This document shows, in pieces, positions 42,320-54,311 of a stretch of 64,000 bases of DNA. Origin of the DNA: Hyaloperonospora brassicae (Eukaryota > Oomycota > Peronosporomycetes > Peronosporales > Peronosporaceae); contig CANTFL010001260.1 of assembly GCA_947650285.1 (NCBI GenBank), positions 62,001-126,000 on the forward strand, given 5' to 3'. A program made the translations under genes and the position numbers. A model generated the notes under the pieces. That model was not told where the DNA came from. It searched no databases and saw only the letters and a list, made by a program, of their open reading frames with translations. Numbering within the stretch: position 1 is the first letter of the stretch; every line of letters starts with the position of its first letter.

Positions 42320-44113
42320 CTAGCTGCTTGCCGTTCCTTCAGCGTCTTCTGCCTCGCATGCGTTTTCCTCCTCGTATGCCCATGAGGTCAGTAAATATGC
42401 CTCGACATCCTGTTGTGCTATCGGTAACACGGAAGCAATTCCTTTCGTGTCGTCCTTCTTACTCAGTACAACGCACGCATGAGCAAAAGCACAGCGCAGA
42501 CGACCGAGCGCACGCCTAGAACAGAGCATTCCCAGATCGCGTTCGGTCTCTACTGGATCTTCGAGACAGAGTCGAACGTCGTTTTGACGAGACCAGCCCT
42601 TGCCGGTCTTTGCCATGACATCAACTGTCCGTAGGCTCACCACAGTGTGCTCATAGTCAAAATCACAAGTGTAGAAGCGGAAAAAGCCTCGTCGAAGTGC
42701 CAACATATCGCGCACCTTGTTCGCTGGTTCTCCAGTATCGATGAAGGTCTTGTCAACAGCTTCGAGACGCTTATCGATTTCGTCCTCAGTCAGTGTACGC
42801 AATGACAAGCCATCTTCAACGACGTGTGAGCTGCAATCGAGCACGGGCAGGACACCAGCACGTTGCAGGTAGTATAACGCAAGCAACGTGAGTCCGTACG
42901 AGCTCACAGCGCTACCAATCACACGCAGTTTGGTCTGGCGCCACTTACGAAGCCATCTACATAGTTGCCGCGCATGCTGAAGCTGTCGCCTTCGGTCTGG
43001 CGAATGGACACCAGCATCACTGTACAAGAGCCATCGTACAAGACGCGTGTTCCACAATGCAGGCACGTTGTTGACGCAAAGATCGCATGGCAAGGCGGTT
43101 GATGGATCTCGAAAGCGAACAATGGGGATACGCGCCCCTGTTACGGCAGAGGCACTGTGGTCCGTCCCATCCGTGAGGTCGCGCAAGAGATACAGACTCA
43201 AATGATCTTTCGCTTCCGTGACCAGCTCCGCGGTCTCCTGGCGGAACTGTGGTGCAGATGGCAACAGAGCACAGAGATCGACATCAGCAGGTGCTTGGCC
43301 AGTGGTCGGCAGGAGGCCAGTGACTGAAGAGCCAAACACTTCTACACGCGCATCGGGCCACATCAGACGAAGACAGTCTTGCACACGACACGCCAGTTGT
43401 TGTCGGAGCCGCAGCTCCTTCTCGTTTTCCCGATCAGCGCTCCGACACTCGTTCTCTTCCTCACCATCAGCACCTGCTGTAGACCGGACATCGATCTGGT
43501 CGGCAAATGCCTTGGCATGAACCGGCACGAGATGCAGCACTTTTCCAGTCTGCAGACACTTTGTCACCAGTGCGCGCTGCAGTCGCCTGCCTCGCTCTCG
43601 CTTGTCGTGCATCTTGGCATCGTCCGACGCCGTCGGGTGCAGCATCAAATGCACAGCTGCCTTCAGTGCCGTCTTGTGCTGCTCGCTCCTCGCCATAGAC
43701 TGCAGGACCCACGGCCATACAAATCGCTGCAGGCGCTCACTCGTACTCAGTGCGTCTTCCTCCACTTCCACGAGAAACTGCGCCATGAGCAGCGGAGAGA
43801 TCGCCGTCGAGTGCGACGTGACCGCAGCCAACAGCTCTTCGTCTCGGAGATTGAGGCGCTTTGCATAGTGCGCCGCTGCTCGAGGGGCCTCTTGTTCCGC
43901 TAAGAGCACGCGCACCACAGTCGCCCGCGCTTCCAACGTATCAATTTGCTGCGCGACGCTCTGCGCGGCGTCCCATTCGTGACTCGACTTGGCCCGGAGG
44001 AGCGTGAGCAGGTTCGCAGACGAGACGCCGACGTCAGAGGATCGCGCCAGACGCTCTGTCTTGGACTTGCGGCGCCCGCGGCGCTTCTGGCGCTCTCGGG
44101 GCGGCGCGGGCAT
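42320..44113 (-). CDS. Terminal nucleotidyltransferase (poly(A)/poly(U) polymerase-like, 597 aa)
   Basis: Single exon. Residues 1-200 are basic then helical without a known domain. The polymerase core starts near 240: VEVFGSSVTGLL (GSS at 261-263), then ADVDLCALL (Asp277, Asp279) and IPIVRFRDPSTALPCDLCVNN with the third acidic residue Asp344; together these are the catalytic triad of DNA polymerase beta-like nucleotidyltransferases. The central domain (SSYGLTLLALYYLQRAGVLP) and the PAP-associated segment (ALRRGFFRFYTCDFDYEH) follow. The group includes non-canonical poly(A) polymerases and TUTases that add A or U to RNA 3' ends; the nucleotide choice cannot be told from sequence alone. Confidence 0.85.
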   Translation of the reverse strand: MPAPPRERQKRRGRRKSKTERLARSSDVGVSSANLLTLLRAKSSHEWDAAQSVAQQIDTLEARATVVRVLLAEQEAPRAAAHYAKRLNLRDEELLAAVTSHSTAISPLLMAQFLVEVEEDALSTSERLQRFVWPWVLQSMARSEQHKTALKAAVHLMLHPTASDDAKMHDKRERGRRLQRALVTKCLQTGKVLHLVPVHAKAFADQIDVRSTAGADGEEENECRSADRENEKELRLRQQLACRVQDCLRLMWPDARVEVFGSSVTGLLPTTGQAPADVDLCALLPSAPQFRQETAELVTEAKDHLSLYLLRDLTDGTDHSASAVTGARIPIVRFRDPSTALPCDLCVNNVPALWNTRLVRWLLYSDAGVHSPDRRRQLQHARQLCRWLRKWRQTKLRVIGSAVSSYGLTLLALYYLQRAGVLPVLDCSSHVVEDGLSLRTLTEDEIDKRLEAVDKTFIDTGEPANKVRDMLALRRGFFRFYTCDFDYEHTVVSLRTVDVMAKTGKGWSRQNDVRLCLEDPVETERDLGMLCSRRALGRLRCAFAHACVVLSKKDDTKGIASVLPIAQQDVEAYLLTSWAYEEENACEAEDAEGTASS

Positions 44114-45431
44114 GCGGACGTTGGCTGGAAATGGTTAACTGGTGAGTATGGCGTCGTGTGATTGGTGGATATTGACGGACCGCTCGATGGCGACCATACG
44201 TCTTTAACTGCATTTGTGGTAGTGTTGTGTGGTGGTAGTACTAGTAGTAGTAGATGTAGATGTAGATGTAGTACTGCTAATCAGGGGTTGTTGTCGTTGG
44301 AACGACGAACAACAGTGGCGACTTCTGCTTCGGTATGAGCTCTCTCGATTGCGATCAACAAGATGGCAAGTACCAACATCTTATTGAGGTAGAATCTGGT
44401 AGCACTCGAATAACAAGGCAGATCGGGAAGTTTGTTGTCACGCTTGAGCTGCACGGGATTGTCGTGCGAAAGCACACGGGTGTCATGTACATATGTACAC
44501 CTCCGTTTTACATTTACATGAAGCATAACCACGAGATGGATGAATGAATCGACATTTCCCTGTAGGTTGCGAGCAATGTATATCGATCAGCTCATTCGTC
44601 GATCGGTGGTATGCAGCAAAGGTGCTCTACATTTTCTGATCATTTCTCGGCAGCTCTCCTTGGGCAGCCTCACCATCGTCGGCGACCCATGCTGCCTCTG
44701 TTTATCACTCGAAGCTCACTTGCGACTCAAAGGCAGCTCGAATGACACGTTAGTGGGCACCGGATCCTGGTGACGATCGAATTGAACCAACCTAATGGCT
44801 CAGTAGGTCCTGCTTCAGTTTAAGCTCAAATAGTTATGCAGTGTTCGAGCCCCAAATGTCCTGCGGTGTTAATCAATGCGCTCCGAACGCGCCATGTGTG
44901 AAGAATGGGTACTATTTAGTCTGCCAATCAAACCCATCGAAAAGGTAGTGCGTGCAGAGTCGCTATTCTGTAAATCCGCTATATGCGACCGAGGGTTCTG
45001 CTGAGCAGTCGAGCGCTGCGCTTCCCAACGTACATTGTTTGCTGTAAAAGCTGTGTAGTTCTCGATACATTCTTGCACAAATGAGCATCCACGTGATCCA
45101 TGTCGTTCGTTTTGCCTCAAGTCGGTCTCGCTCAAGATACCACAAACCCGTCCTTCGACGCAACAGACTCGTCGTACCTCCACTTCGATCCCAAACCGAC
45201 AAACAAATCCCATCCACACTTGCCAACGGCAGCCAGTGCACAAGCCCAACCAACAACTCCTTTTTCGCCCCTTTGCTTGCCAGCAAACAAAAAGGCCAAA
45301 AGCGCACTCGATCGCTCTAACGAGAACATACGGTGCACGATACAGAGCTCTATTCCATAGCTTCAACGGGTCCTGCCTAGTGAACCTGCACAACCCCTTG
45401 CACAGGGCGGGCACACAGTCCGTCGCTTGCC
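44114..45431. other. Divergent intergenic region
   Basis: Lies between divergent genes starting at 44113 (-) and 45432 (+). Contains GTAGTAGTA/GTAGATGTAGAT microsatellite near 44230-44275 and tRNA-promoter-like boxes near 44796-44850 that do not fold as a tRNA. No gene supported. Confidence 0.5.
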
Positions 45432-46947
45432 ATGGAGCGTCTCACGCGCCGCGACCGCTCACGCGATCCCAGCAGCGACGCGGGCAGCGCCACCACCGCC
45501 ACCACCAGCACCCGACTCCGCAGTCGCCGCTCGCGGGACACCCGCAACGCCACAGCCGATTCCGCTTCGGAAGACGCCGATACAGACGCGAGTTCAGTCA
45601 GCCACAGCGCCGACGCGTCGATGCGCCGCCAGCGACGCCGTAATGCGCCGCGGCTGATGAAAGAGGACACGAGACGGAGTTCCTCGTGCAACTCGGACAT
45701 TGACCGACGCTCGTTGCGGTCCGGGGACGAGGAAGAGATGGAGCTCGAGGACGAAGACGAGGGCGGGGAAGAGGTGGAGGAGATGAGGGAGGAGCTCGAG
45801 GACGAGAAGAAGCTCGGACGGTCCATGTCGATTGTGTCGGCGACGTCGTCGACGTCGACGTCTTCGTTGGCTCTCGAGCCAATGACCGACGAGCAGCGAC
45901 GGGAGCGTCTGGACCGACACGTCGCCGAGCTGGAGCAGAAGCGAAAGATGGTGGAGGACGGAACGCTCGCCGAGTTCTGTCGGCGCGTTGCTGCGTTCAA
46001 AGAGGAGCGCAATCGGCTGCTGCAGACGGCCGAGCTGCACAAGCACCTGCAGCTGAAGAACGGACAGGACCTCTATCACTTTGAAGTGCAGCGTGCGCAC
46101 CATCTGTGGCAGAACGACCGCAAAGTACTCAAAGACGGACTGCTGACCAAGGTGGATGCTGTCTTGATGAAGCTACAGAGGGAGATCAAGGCGCTGTCTG
46201 AGCTCGAAGCAGCGGGTGTAGATACTCGCTTAACGTCTCGGCCAAAACGGGCTGGGAGTACGACATGCACGGAACCGCCCGTCAGTGTTGTTCAGGATCA
46301 GGTTGTGTCGAAATACAAAACGGAGAAAGGGTCCGAGCACGAGGAAGGCGAAGTGGTTGAGCCACCACTACCTTGTACGAAAAAAGAAGCAGTGGTTGCT
46401 AAGCGACGCAAGATGAACCCGACAACGACTGCAGATTTCGAAGATGCGCCGCAGCTGCTCGCGGTAGAGGTAGTTCGTTCGCCGTTCGACGATGTCAGTT
46501 CCGACATTGCGACAGTCGTGGGGGATTGGAAGAAGACGGCACAATCGATGGTGGCGTGTTTGCCGAACGAGGGCAAGCGTAAGAGAACATGCACGACCAC
46601 GATAACACTGTTCTGCAATTGTGTGACCCGGTCTCACGTCTTGTGTGTATGGTTGTGCAGAGCCCTTCAAGCTTGAGCGACGACGACTGTTTTGCGGCAA
46701 CTACATCTTCGAAGACGGTGACGAAGTGCATGTTGCAATGCCGCTCGTACATGAGGACTGCACGGGCACCATTTCGTCCATTACCGACGATGCAATCTAC
46801 ATCAAACTGGCGTCGGGCCAAAAGGCACGCATCTTCCTGCCGCATCTCGAGCGTCGACGTTGTGAGCTCAAACCGCTGTTGCGTGCCAAACCACTCACAG
46901 GCAGTTCGCACAGCATGGGTTGGTCCGAGAATGATACGTTTTACTAA
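45432..46947 (+). CDS. Sds3-like subunit of a Sin3/histone deacetylase complex (2 exons, 477 aa)
   Basis: Exon 1 is 45432-46578 and exon 2 is 46661-46947; the intron starts GTAAGA and ends GCAG, phase 1. Residues 1-130 are Arg/Ser- and acidic-rich. About 155-262 match the Sds3-like coiled coil: RLDRHVAELEQKRKMVEDGT, FCRRVAAFKEERNRLLQTAE, HFEVQRAHHLW and LMKLQREIKALSEL. The C-terminal exon (FCGNYIFEDGDEVHV, GTISSITDDAIYIKLASGQK) resembles the small beta domain at the end of SUDS3. Sds3 proteins hold the Sin3-HDAC co-repressor together and support its deacetylase activity in the nucleus. Confidence 0.82.
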
Positions 46948-47218
46948 GTCGATGCGATTGTAGACCACATGAAGTGCTCAGACTATACTTTTTCCTAACG
47001 TGCATGTACTTTACTGCTTTGCTGTTTTCCGTTGAGACAGCAACAATACCGTTCGTGCTACTCATTGCACAGAACGAACTTGATAGACTCATGTGGGGTG
47101 AACGCTATCCCCATTTGGTGGCCGACGTGCGATGGAGGTCTACTCTTCCGCTCTTCACGGTACCCGAGTGGCAAGCATACTTTCGCTTGCGAAAACGTCC
47201 CGATCAGTGCTAAGCAAC

Positions 47219-48373
47219 TTAATTGCCCCCGCTAGATAGCATCTTGATCCAGTTCATGCCCCGGTCACGCACGCTTCCACTCGATTCCCTTTCTTCGTCT
47301 GTGTCACTATCATCTTGATACTCTGCGGTATCGACCGAGTCCGAGCGATCGCTGCCCATGCGGCCAAAAGTCCCAAGAACACCACTGCCGACCCCTACGA
47401 CGAAGCGTTTGAAGCCAAGCGCTCCACTAAGCGCCATGGCAAGTTGTTTCTTGGCCGAAAGTTTGCGCACGTCGGCGTCCATGTCGTCTGCGTCGTGACT
47501 ATAGAGGTGTAATCGTCGACGCTTAAAGTCTCCGCGTGGATAAACGCCTCCCGGAATGACTTTCTTCCGAAAGCGAATCTCTGGAGACCGGAGCTGCGAC
47601 AATGACACATAGCCGCCCGATCCGCTCACGGGCGGTGCGGTACTGGCGTCAGAGTGTTGAACAAGTCCATGGCGGGGTGGAAGCGACGATGGGGCCGAGA
47701 GAGGCGGAGGCCGTGCGTCCATATCATTGGTGCTGTAGCCACTCGACGTCGCACTTGTCGACAACGTGCTTGCAACCAGCACTGGTAATGGCGAATTCGT
47801 GGCACTTGGGGAGAGGTCGTCGAGGTCTGGACAAAGGAACTTGCGGAAGGCTGCGCTCCACTGGAGCTCTGGACATGCGTCGACGGCTCGCAAAAAGCGC
47901 TCCAGTCGCTTGCGTCGATAGTGCAGCAGTCTCGGGTCGTCTCCGCGGAGATAGGAGATCCATCCTCCATCGGGCAACTTGGGCAGCACGTCGCGCACGG
48001 CCGAGCCACGCGTCTCGACCAAGTAATTGTACAGCCGACGAAAGTCCGTGTACCGTCGCATGACAGTGTAGCGCACCACCGGCGGCAGCTCTGCGTACCC
48101 TTGACCCGACTCTCGGTCCGTACCAGCGTCTGGATCGACATCGCTGCAACGCTCTGGTTTCAAAGCGTGCGCAGAAGCCGTTGCACTGCCGCTCCGAAAG
48201 CTGCTGCACGCGCGCACGTCAAGCACTTCAATGTGGTACTGCCAACTCGTATCCCGACGCGTCACGCCAGTGATCTGGAGGTCTCGACTGGCTACGGCAG
48301 TGACTTGACGAGTCGATGCACGTGGTGGAAGGGACGCCGTGAGCGCGCGCTCTCGTTTGACTGCAGGCCGCAT
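47219..48373 (-). CDS. PX-domain protein (384 aa)
   Basis: Single exon. The first ATG in frame is 48373 (MRPAVKRERALTASLPP); the open frame upstream has none. A phosphoinositide-binding PX domain spans about residues 25-195: ITGVTRRDTSWQYHIEVLDV, RYTVMRRYTDFRRLYNYL (the RRY.DF core), PKLPDGGWISYLRGDD and RRKRLERFLRAVDACPELQ, with an insertion between the first strands. The C-terminal half is Ser/Pro-rich, with an acidic end (YQDDSDTDEERESSGS), and lacks a BAR domain. Likely recruited to endosomal membranes; partners unknown. Confidence 0.82.
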   Translation of the reverse strand: MRPAVKRERALTASLPPRASTRQVTAVASRDLQITGVTRRDTSWQYHIEVLDVRACSSFRSGSATASAHALKPERCSDVDPDAGTDRESGQGYAELPPVVRYTVMRRYTDFRRLYNYLVETRGSAVRDVLPKLPDGGWISYLRGDDPRLLHYRRKRLERFLRAVDACPELQWSAAFRKFLCPDLDDLSPSATNSPLPVLVASTLSTSATSSGYSTNDMDARPPPLSAPSSLPPRHGLVQHSDASTAPPVSGSGGYVSLSQLRSPEIRFRKKVIPGGVYPRGDFKRRRLHLYSHDADDMDADVRKLSAKKQLAMALSGALGFKRFVVGVGSGVLGTFGRMGSDRSDSVDTAEYQDDSDTDEERESSGSVRDRGMNWIKMLSSGGN

Positions 48374-48749
48374 GACAACGAGGCAGAGAGGGAGCGAGGA
48401 AGATGCAAAGGTGTCGCTGGAGAAGTTTAAGTGTGAAGTGAATAGTGCCCGTCGATCGACGCAACTGGTCGTGGGAAAGAGCAGAAGAGCTGGAGAGTCG
48501 AGTGAATGCACGGGGGCAGAGCGCCGTGGAGAACCGGAGGAGCAGTGTCGCGGTGCAAGAGACGCCGCTTGTCGGCGCTTGATGCCAGACACAATTTTCT
48601 GGTTCCGCCGTATGTTCAGACTGTGTAATATTTGGGTAATCTGATGAGCACGCGCTCACTAAGTTCGGCGGCGATCGATAAGTACGGCGCACATAGTGGC
48701 GTACAGGCGAACTTAGCAGAAGTGTACGGCTTAAAATCAAGCGATCAAG
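48374..48749. promoter_or_regulatory. Shared divergent promoter region
   Basis: 376 bp separate the start codons of the PX gene (-) and the Aquarius gene (+). No specific element can be assigned. Confidence 0.4.
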
Positions 48750-51700
48750 ATGCCTCGACGATCCTCGAGACTGGCTCTTCCTGAGGCCGCTAGTGCTCCA
48801 CCGACGGCGCGTGACCTTGCCGAAGCAATCCTGTCTGACTCGCCGTCGAAAGAGGTAGGCAAAGATGGGTCATTTGTACCACGTGTCACCGGCTACCGCT
48901 ACTGAACATGTCGTTTCCATGTGTCTGTCTGGTTTTAGTCCCTCGATAAAGTCGCGGCGCTTTATGTCGCGCATTTGAGCGAAGAAAGCAACGATGAACA
49001 GACGCTCAAGTTCTTGAGAGAGCTAGACGCTCTGTGCTATCTGGAACGCGCTCTATGGCCGCTCGTAGACGTCATCTCGACCGTTCGTGACTGTCACAGC
49101 CACGTCCAGAAGGCGTGGCTGGTGTCGGTGCTGCTCATTGTGGGCTATAAAGCTCGGAGAGAAGGCAAAACGTCTGGTGCAAATAGCTCTGCTGGAGTGT
49201 GGTCATTCCTAAGCAAAAAAGACGCTGACTGGAAGATATTCGTGACGACATTGTGGACAGTAGTTGAGGAGGCAGATGCTGTGATGGAAGGCGACGCCAA
49301 GTGGACGCTAAAGGAGCAAACGGCACTGACACAGTTTCTGATCACGTGCTTCCAAAGTCTGGATGTGCCGCAGGTTGCTTCGTCCGTGCTGCAGATGACA
49401 TCTCTGCCTCTCTGGACGGCACTATCGCCGGGTCAACGAGCGCTCGAGTTTCAGATGTATCCGAAGCTCGAGCGACACTGGGATCGTATCATGTCCGACA
49501 CTGTTCTGGTATCGACGAAAGAAGAGAAAGCGTCTACAACGAGAGCAAACAAGCGCCGCAAAGTGAAAGAACCGACAGCGGCGCTACGTCCGGATCAAGC
49601 TGCGTTGGTGCACCGACTTGATGCTTTTTTACTGGTGCTAAAAGCGCCAATCGATGAAGACATGCCCAAGCACGAGATAGCTTCGCGACTGCGCTTTGTT
49701 GCGTTGTTCTTGGCCTTGCTGATTGACCTTTTGAGTCAGCTACCAACGCGTCGCTTCCTGCTGACAGTGCTGAGGCGTCGTCACGTGCACACCGCGCTTC
49801 GCAACAGTGTGCTGATTCAACATTCGCTGCAGTGGCAAAGTGCCAACGACAGACAAGCCATCAAGAAGCAGCTGGCTCTATTAGACGCATGCATGAGATT
49901 TCCGGTTGACGCGCACACAGGCGAGTCGCTTTCGTCACGGGAATATCGTGAACAGCAGGATCGCCACATTCAAGCGATGCAACAGCGCGCATTCCAGTTA
50001 TTTAGAAACTCGAGAGTGGAAGAGCTGGCCATCGCGCCATGCAGTCACATTGCAAATGCTGCTGGATTCACCGAGATGCTAACGTCCATAGTCAGTGCTG
50101 ATCGCTCGCAGCTCTCGTCGCTGGCTATCGCTGTTGGTGTACTAGCTGATCAGACAGAAGCCAGCACTGTCTCTGATACGGAGTTGATTGATTTCTTCAA
50201 GGAAGAATACTCGGTTGGCAGCAGCACCGCCCAGGACGCGCTTTCTTCCGATATGCCCGTTTATCCCACCGAGTTGGACATTTGGAACCAAATGCTGGAT
50301 CGAAAGGATCTGGCTGCGCAAAGCGCCAATGCATCAGGTGATGAAGATCCTACGGAAACAGTGGACAAGACAAGGGAGTTGGACGGCGTCTACAACGCGG
50401 ATAAAAGTAATCTGTTCCCGGTGCTTCCTGTGCGCAAATTGGGTCTGCAATTTCTGAATGTAGCGGACTATTTGCAGCGCAATTATGAGCTGCTTCAACT
50501 AGAAGCAGCACAAGATATTCGCGAGGATCTTGAGACAACTATTCGCCAGCTTGACGCCGTGCGTGCTTTGCGTTCATCTCGTGCAAACGATACGACCTTT
50601 CGTGGTTTCTCTCGTTTCGGTGTACCGCTAGCAAGTGCGCTTCAGATCGTGAAAGTCAGCAAGCCATCACTTGGCCAAGTTGCTCCAGCATCCGTTATTG
50701 CAGAGCTAGAGGTAGATCTGTCCAGCCGCCACGATCGCAAGTACTTTGATTGTTACCAGACGAAGGAAGTGGTTTTTCTAGTAACTGTGAGAGCTACAGC
50801 TGATGAAGGATGCGAGATAATGGGCTTCCAGGAACAGGCAAGAGACAAGGGATCGTTTCCCGAGAACTACGGTGTGCAATATGTGCGTGCAGCAGAAGTC
50901 ATGAGGGTCACAGATGTTGCTGGTAATGCTATTAATGACGAAAACCCTATCGGTAAAGGCAGCAAGCGAACGTTCAAACTAGCCTTGGATGGTGTGCAGT
51001 ACAAGAACGATTTAGAAGCTGGCCAGCTTGAGGCGTACGAACAAGTGAATTTGTTGGTGCGACGTCAACCTCGCGACAACAATTTCAAGGCTGTGCTGGA
51101 CACACTCTCCGGTGCGTGGCGCGATGCTGACAAGGAAGAATTGCTGCCAGCATGGTTGCATGACCTGTTCTTGGGATACGGTGATCCGGCTGCTGCGCTG
51201 TATAAGTCGATCTACAAGGCGAGGGCAGAGAAGCAGGTGACAGTGTCAATGGGCGAGTTTCTGCAAGACGGCGAGCATGCACTCGAAGCTGGTGGTGCCG
51301 AGAAGCTTGTACTTGCCGATGATGACACGCAAGAGCTTAGTGCTAAGGACGCGGTTGCCCCATTCACGTACGTCGAGGATGTTCGCGATGGCTCAACTTT
51401 CATCCGGGCGTCTCGCAAGAAGAACAAGCGTTCTGCCGAGCATCCAGGCGCTCATACGTCAGTTCGCTTTTCCAAAGCACAAGTAGCTGCCGTGCGTACA
51501 GGATTATGTGAGGGCATGACTCTAGTCGTGGGTCCACCAGGTACAGGCAAGACCGACGTAGCTGTGCAGCTCGTGTTGAACCTGTACCGCTTGACCCCGC
51601 CACGTGAGAAGGTGCTGATCGTCGCTCATTCGAACCAAGCACTCAACGACTTTTTCTCGAAGATCCTGGCACACAACATTGTCCATGAAGCTGAAATCGT

Positions 51701-53300
51701 GCGAATGGGACAACGGCAACTTGCAAGTGCAAACGGCTTACCAGACGGGGAAGGCAGAGGAGCTTTTTATGCGGATTTTAGTCGCAACGGGCGCGTGGCG
51801 TTTCTGTTGGAGCGACGGATAGCCTTGCTGGCGGAGGTGGAACAGATGGCGCAATGGCTTATCGAGCATGATCCCGTGCAATACGCTGGTCTTGCCGGCG
51901 GCTCGGCGTCGTATTCTTGCGCAAACGCTCTTGTTTTCTATCAGTTTCACATGACGGCGTTTCTTGACGCAGCTCGCAAGGCAAGTGACTTGGGCTCGAA
52001 GGATGACAAGGTGGTGGCATTTTTAGCGTTTTTTGCTATGCGGAAGGGCAAGCCCCCCAGCACAATCGAGGCTTTGTGTCAGTTTGCTGCGGACATTGAG
52101 TCGTATTTTGCCGAGTTGCGGCGTCTTCAGCCTTTTGAGCTGCTGCAGACTCCGCGCCAGAGGGGTGACATGTATTTGATACACCATGCGCGCATCGTTG
52201 CCATGACTTGTACGCACGCGGCATTAAATTACAGCAAGATCGCTGATCTTGGACTGCGATTTGGAAGTCTCGTCATGGAGGAAGCTGCTCAGGTAAGCGA
52301 ATTGGACAGCATTGTGCCTCTCTTGCTCACGTGCTCCAACAAAGCTGGAGCAACGTCAAATGAAAGCCATGAGTGTCCAGGCCTTCAGCGTGTGGTACTC
52401 ATGGGCGATGCAAAGCAGTTACCTCCTGTGGTAAAGTCGCTTGCGCTGAAAAGCTACGCGCACTTCGACCAGAGCCTGTTTACTCGACTGCTGCGTCTCG
52501 GTGTTCCTCACATTGTCCTTGACCGCCAAGGTCGCAGCCGGAGTGAGTTGGCTGACATCTATCGGTGGCGATACGACGAAGCATCCGCTGACGGAGGAGA
52601 ACCCTGCACAACGTTGGGAGATCTGCCTCGTGTGAAGTCAGAGGTCCAGTACCAGACAGGTAACGTCGGGTTTTCGCATGTGGCACAATTTGTGGATCTC
52701 TCGGGAACAGCAAAAGAGCGCCAGTCGAAACCGTTCGCGTACGAAAACGAAGAAGAAGCTCGCTTTATCGTCGCGCTGTTTCAATACATGCTGCGCGTCG
52801 GCTACCGCGCTGACCAGGTAGCCATCCTCTCGACCTACAACGCACAAAACGAGCTTTTGCAGCGGTTGCTGCGCGCCCAAGTCCCTGAAGCCGCCAAGAC
52901 CTGTCAAGTGTCTACCGTTGATCGCTTTCAAGGTCAACAGAATGACTTCGTGTTGCTATCCACGGTGCGTAGCGGAACCAGTGTGGGCCACCTGCGTGAT
53001 GTTCGTCGCGCTACAACCGCTTTTTCTCGCGCACGGCTTGGGTTGTATGTGGTGGGGTGCCTCAGCACGCTGGAGCAGGCACAGGAGCTTCAGCCGTTCG
53101 TGTCCAAGTTAGTGTCTGTAGCCAAGAAGCATGACGGTGACAAAGCGACAAAGCTAGCGCTTGTGCCATCGGCAAGAGTGGGTGCGGCGGCACCGAGCAA
53201 GGGCGAGGCGCGCAAAGCGAGATCAAGAGCGAGTCACAATATCGTGTACGTTTCGGATCGGAAGCAGCTCGAGAAGGTGGTCGCAGAGCTGAAGGCGTAG
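48750..53300 (+). CDS. AQR: Aquarius-type spliceosomal RNA helicase (2 exons, 1,488 aa)
   Basis: Exon 1 is 48750-48854 (35 codons) and exon 2 is 48939-53300; the intron starts GTAGGC and ends TTTTAG. The N-terminal half is an ARM-like helical region, with LERALWPLVDVISTVRDC near the start and a middle beta/'stalk' portion (FSRFGVPLASALQIV). The superfamily 1 helicase core has Walker A GPPGTGKT (900-907), HSNQALNDFF, MTCTHAALNY, motif II MEEAAQ (about 1148-1153), MGDAKQLPPV, QGRSRSELADIYRWRY, TVDRFQGQQND and HLRDVRRATTAFSRARLGLY. Length and motif order match Aquarius, the intron-binding complex helicase that acts in pre-mRNA splicing and deposits proteins on introns. The gene appears intact. 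The stop is 12 bp from that of the convergent gene. Confidence 0.95.
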
Positions 53301-53312
53301 GTAAAGCCGAAA

Positions 53313-54311
53313 CTAAGCAAGCGCGTACATTTGTACTGGGTAGAGTCCTTCCGGAAAGTGACGCTGTCGACGCTCGGCAAGCAGCGTGAGTCCAGCTTGC
53401 TGGAATAAACTCTTGTAATAAACAGCTGAGCGGGTGATGCTGCTATCTTGTCGATCGAGGTCGTAAGGCTCGGCCGTCTGAAAGATGTTCTCTTTGACCA
53501 CGATAAAGCCACTCGACGTGAGAGCTTCTTTGCACCGCTTTAGGTATCGAACGAGGTCTAAGTCCGTGAGATGCACGAGCACCCACTGCATCCAAATGAG
53601 GTCGTAGCTCGCACGTGCTGGCTCAAAGTCTTGCAGCCCCATGCAATACAAGTCTCGCACTCGAGCACGCAACGTCTCGTTCGGTCCAAAATATTGCGGT
53701 ACTGCCCGTAGCAGCCTTGCACTCTGCTCCACAAGATCCACGTGATCAAACATCGGCGTCAGCAATAGTTTACTGACGCGACCAATGCCAGCGCCACAAT
53801 CTGCGGCCGCGTGGCAGACCCACTCGGGCCTCACTGTGTCCCGAACGTGTTTGAGAAACCGCTTCGATTCACGAACATCGACGCCCGAAACGTGGGCGAA
53901 CCCTCCAAGTACCCCGTCGTCGGTTGTGGGGCAATTGGTCTCGTCGTTCCAGTATTCGTGTGCACTAATGTACCACGTGAGCTGCTCGTTGGCACCTTCT
54001 CGATCTGCATTGTCCTCACGTCTGCTCGGAGCGTCATGCAATTGGGCTTCCCACATTGCAAAGACACTTCTGCGTGCGGAAGAAAATACACAGCAGAAGT
54101 ATTAGCAAAGGTGTTAGTATCAGATATCCACCACACATTCGGAGCCACAAGAAATCGACGAGCGAACGTACTCGTATTCAGTATGGCGTGTCGTGCTCTC
54201 GGACGCGTCCAGCGCTTGTTGGACGCGAGTGGCAATGGCGCGCAGCTCTTCCCAGTCCACGAACAAAGAGCTGCTCCGGGCCGTGGGCAGCACGAGAGAT
54301 ACGGACGTCAT
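53313..54311 (-). CDS. Protein N-terminal (Xaa-Pro-Lys) methyltransferase, NTMT1-like (2 exons, 298 aa; exon 1 less certain)
   Basis: Exon 2 is 53313-54069 and exon 1 is 54172-54311; the intron starts GTACGT and ends GCAG and keeps frame. The catalytic part reads EYWNDETNCPTTDDGVLGGF, DCGAGIGRVSKLLL (AdoMet motif I at 137-144), DLVEQSARLL, YCMGLQDFEP, YDLIWMQWVLVHLTD and FIVVKENIFQ, then SITRSAVYYKSLFQQAGL; this is the alpha-N-methyltransferase family that modifies proteins starting X-Pro-Lys after Met removal. The ATG at 54056 inside exon 2 would give a 247-residue protein, already covering the full domain. Exon 1 is opposed by a coding-like plus-strand frame (54235-54340), so the upstream start needs checking. 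Confidence 0.88.

Noticed and set aside
44789..44860. tRNA-promoter-like A box (TGGCTCAGTAGG) and B box (GTTCGAGCC)
   Set aside because: Spacing is acceptable but the acceptor, T and anticodon stems do not pair, so it is not a tRNA gene; a decayed tRNA-derived repeat is possible but unsupported.
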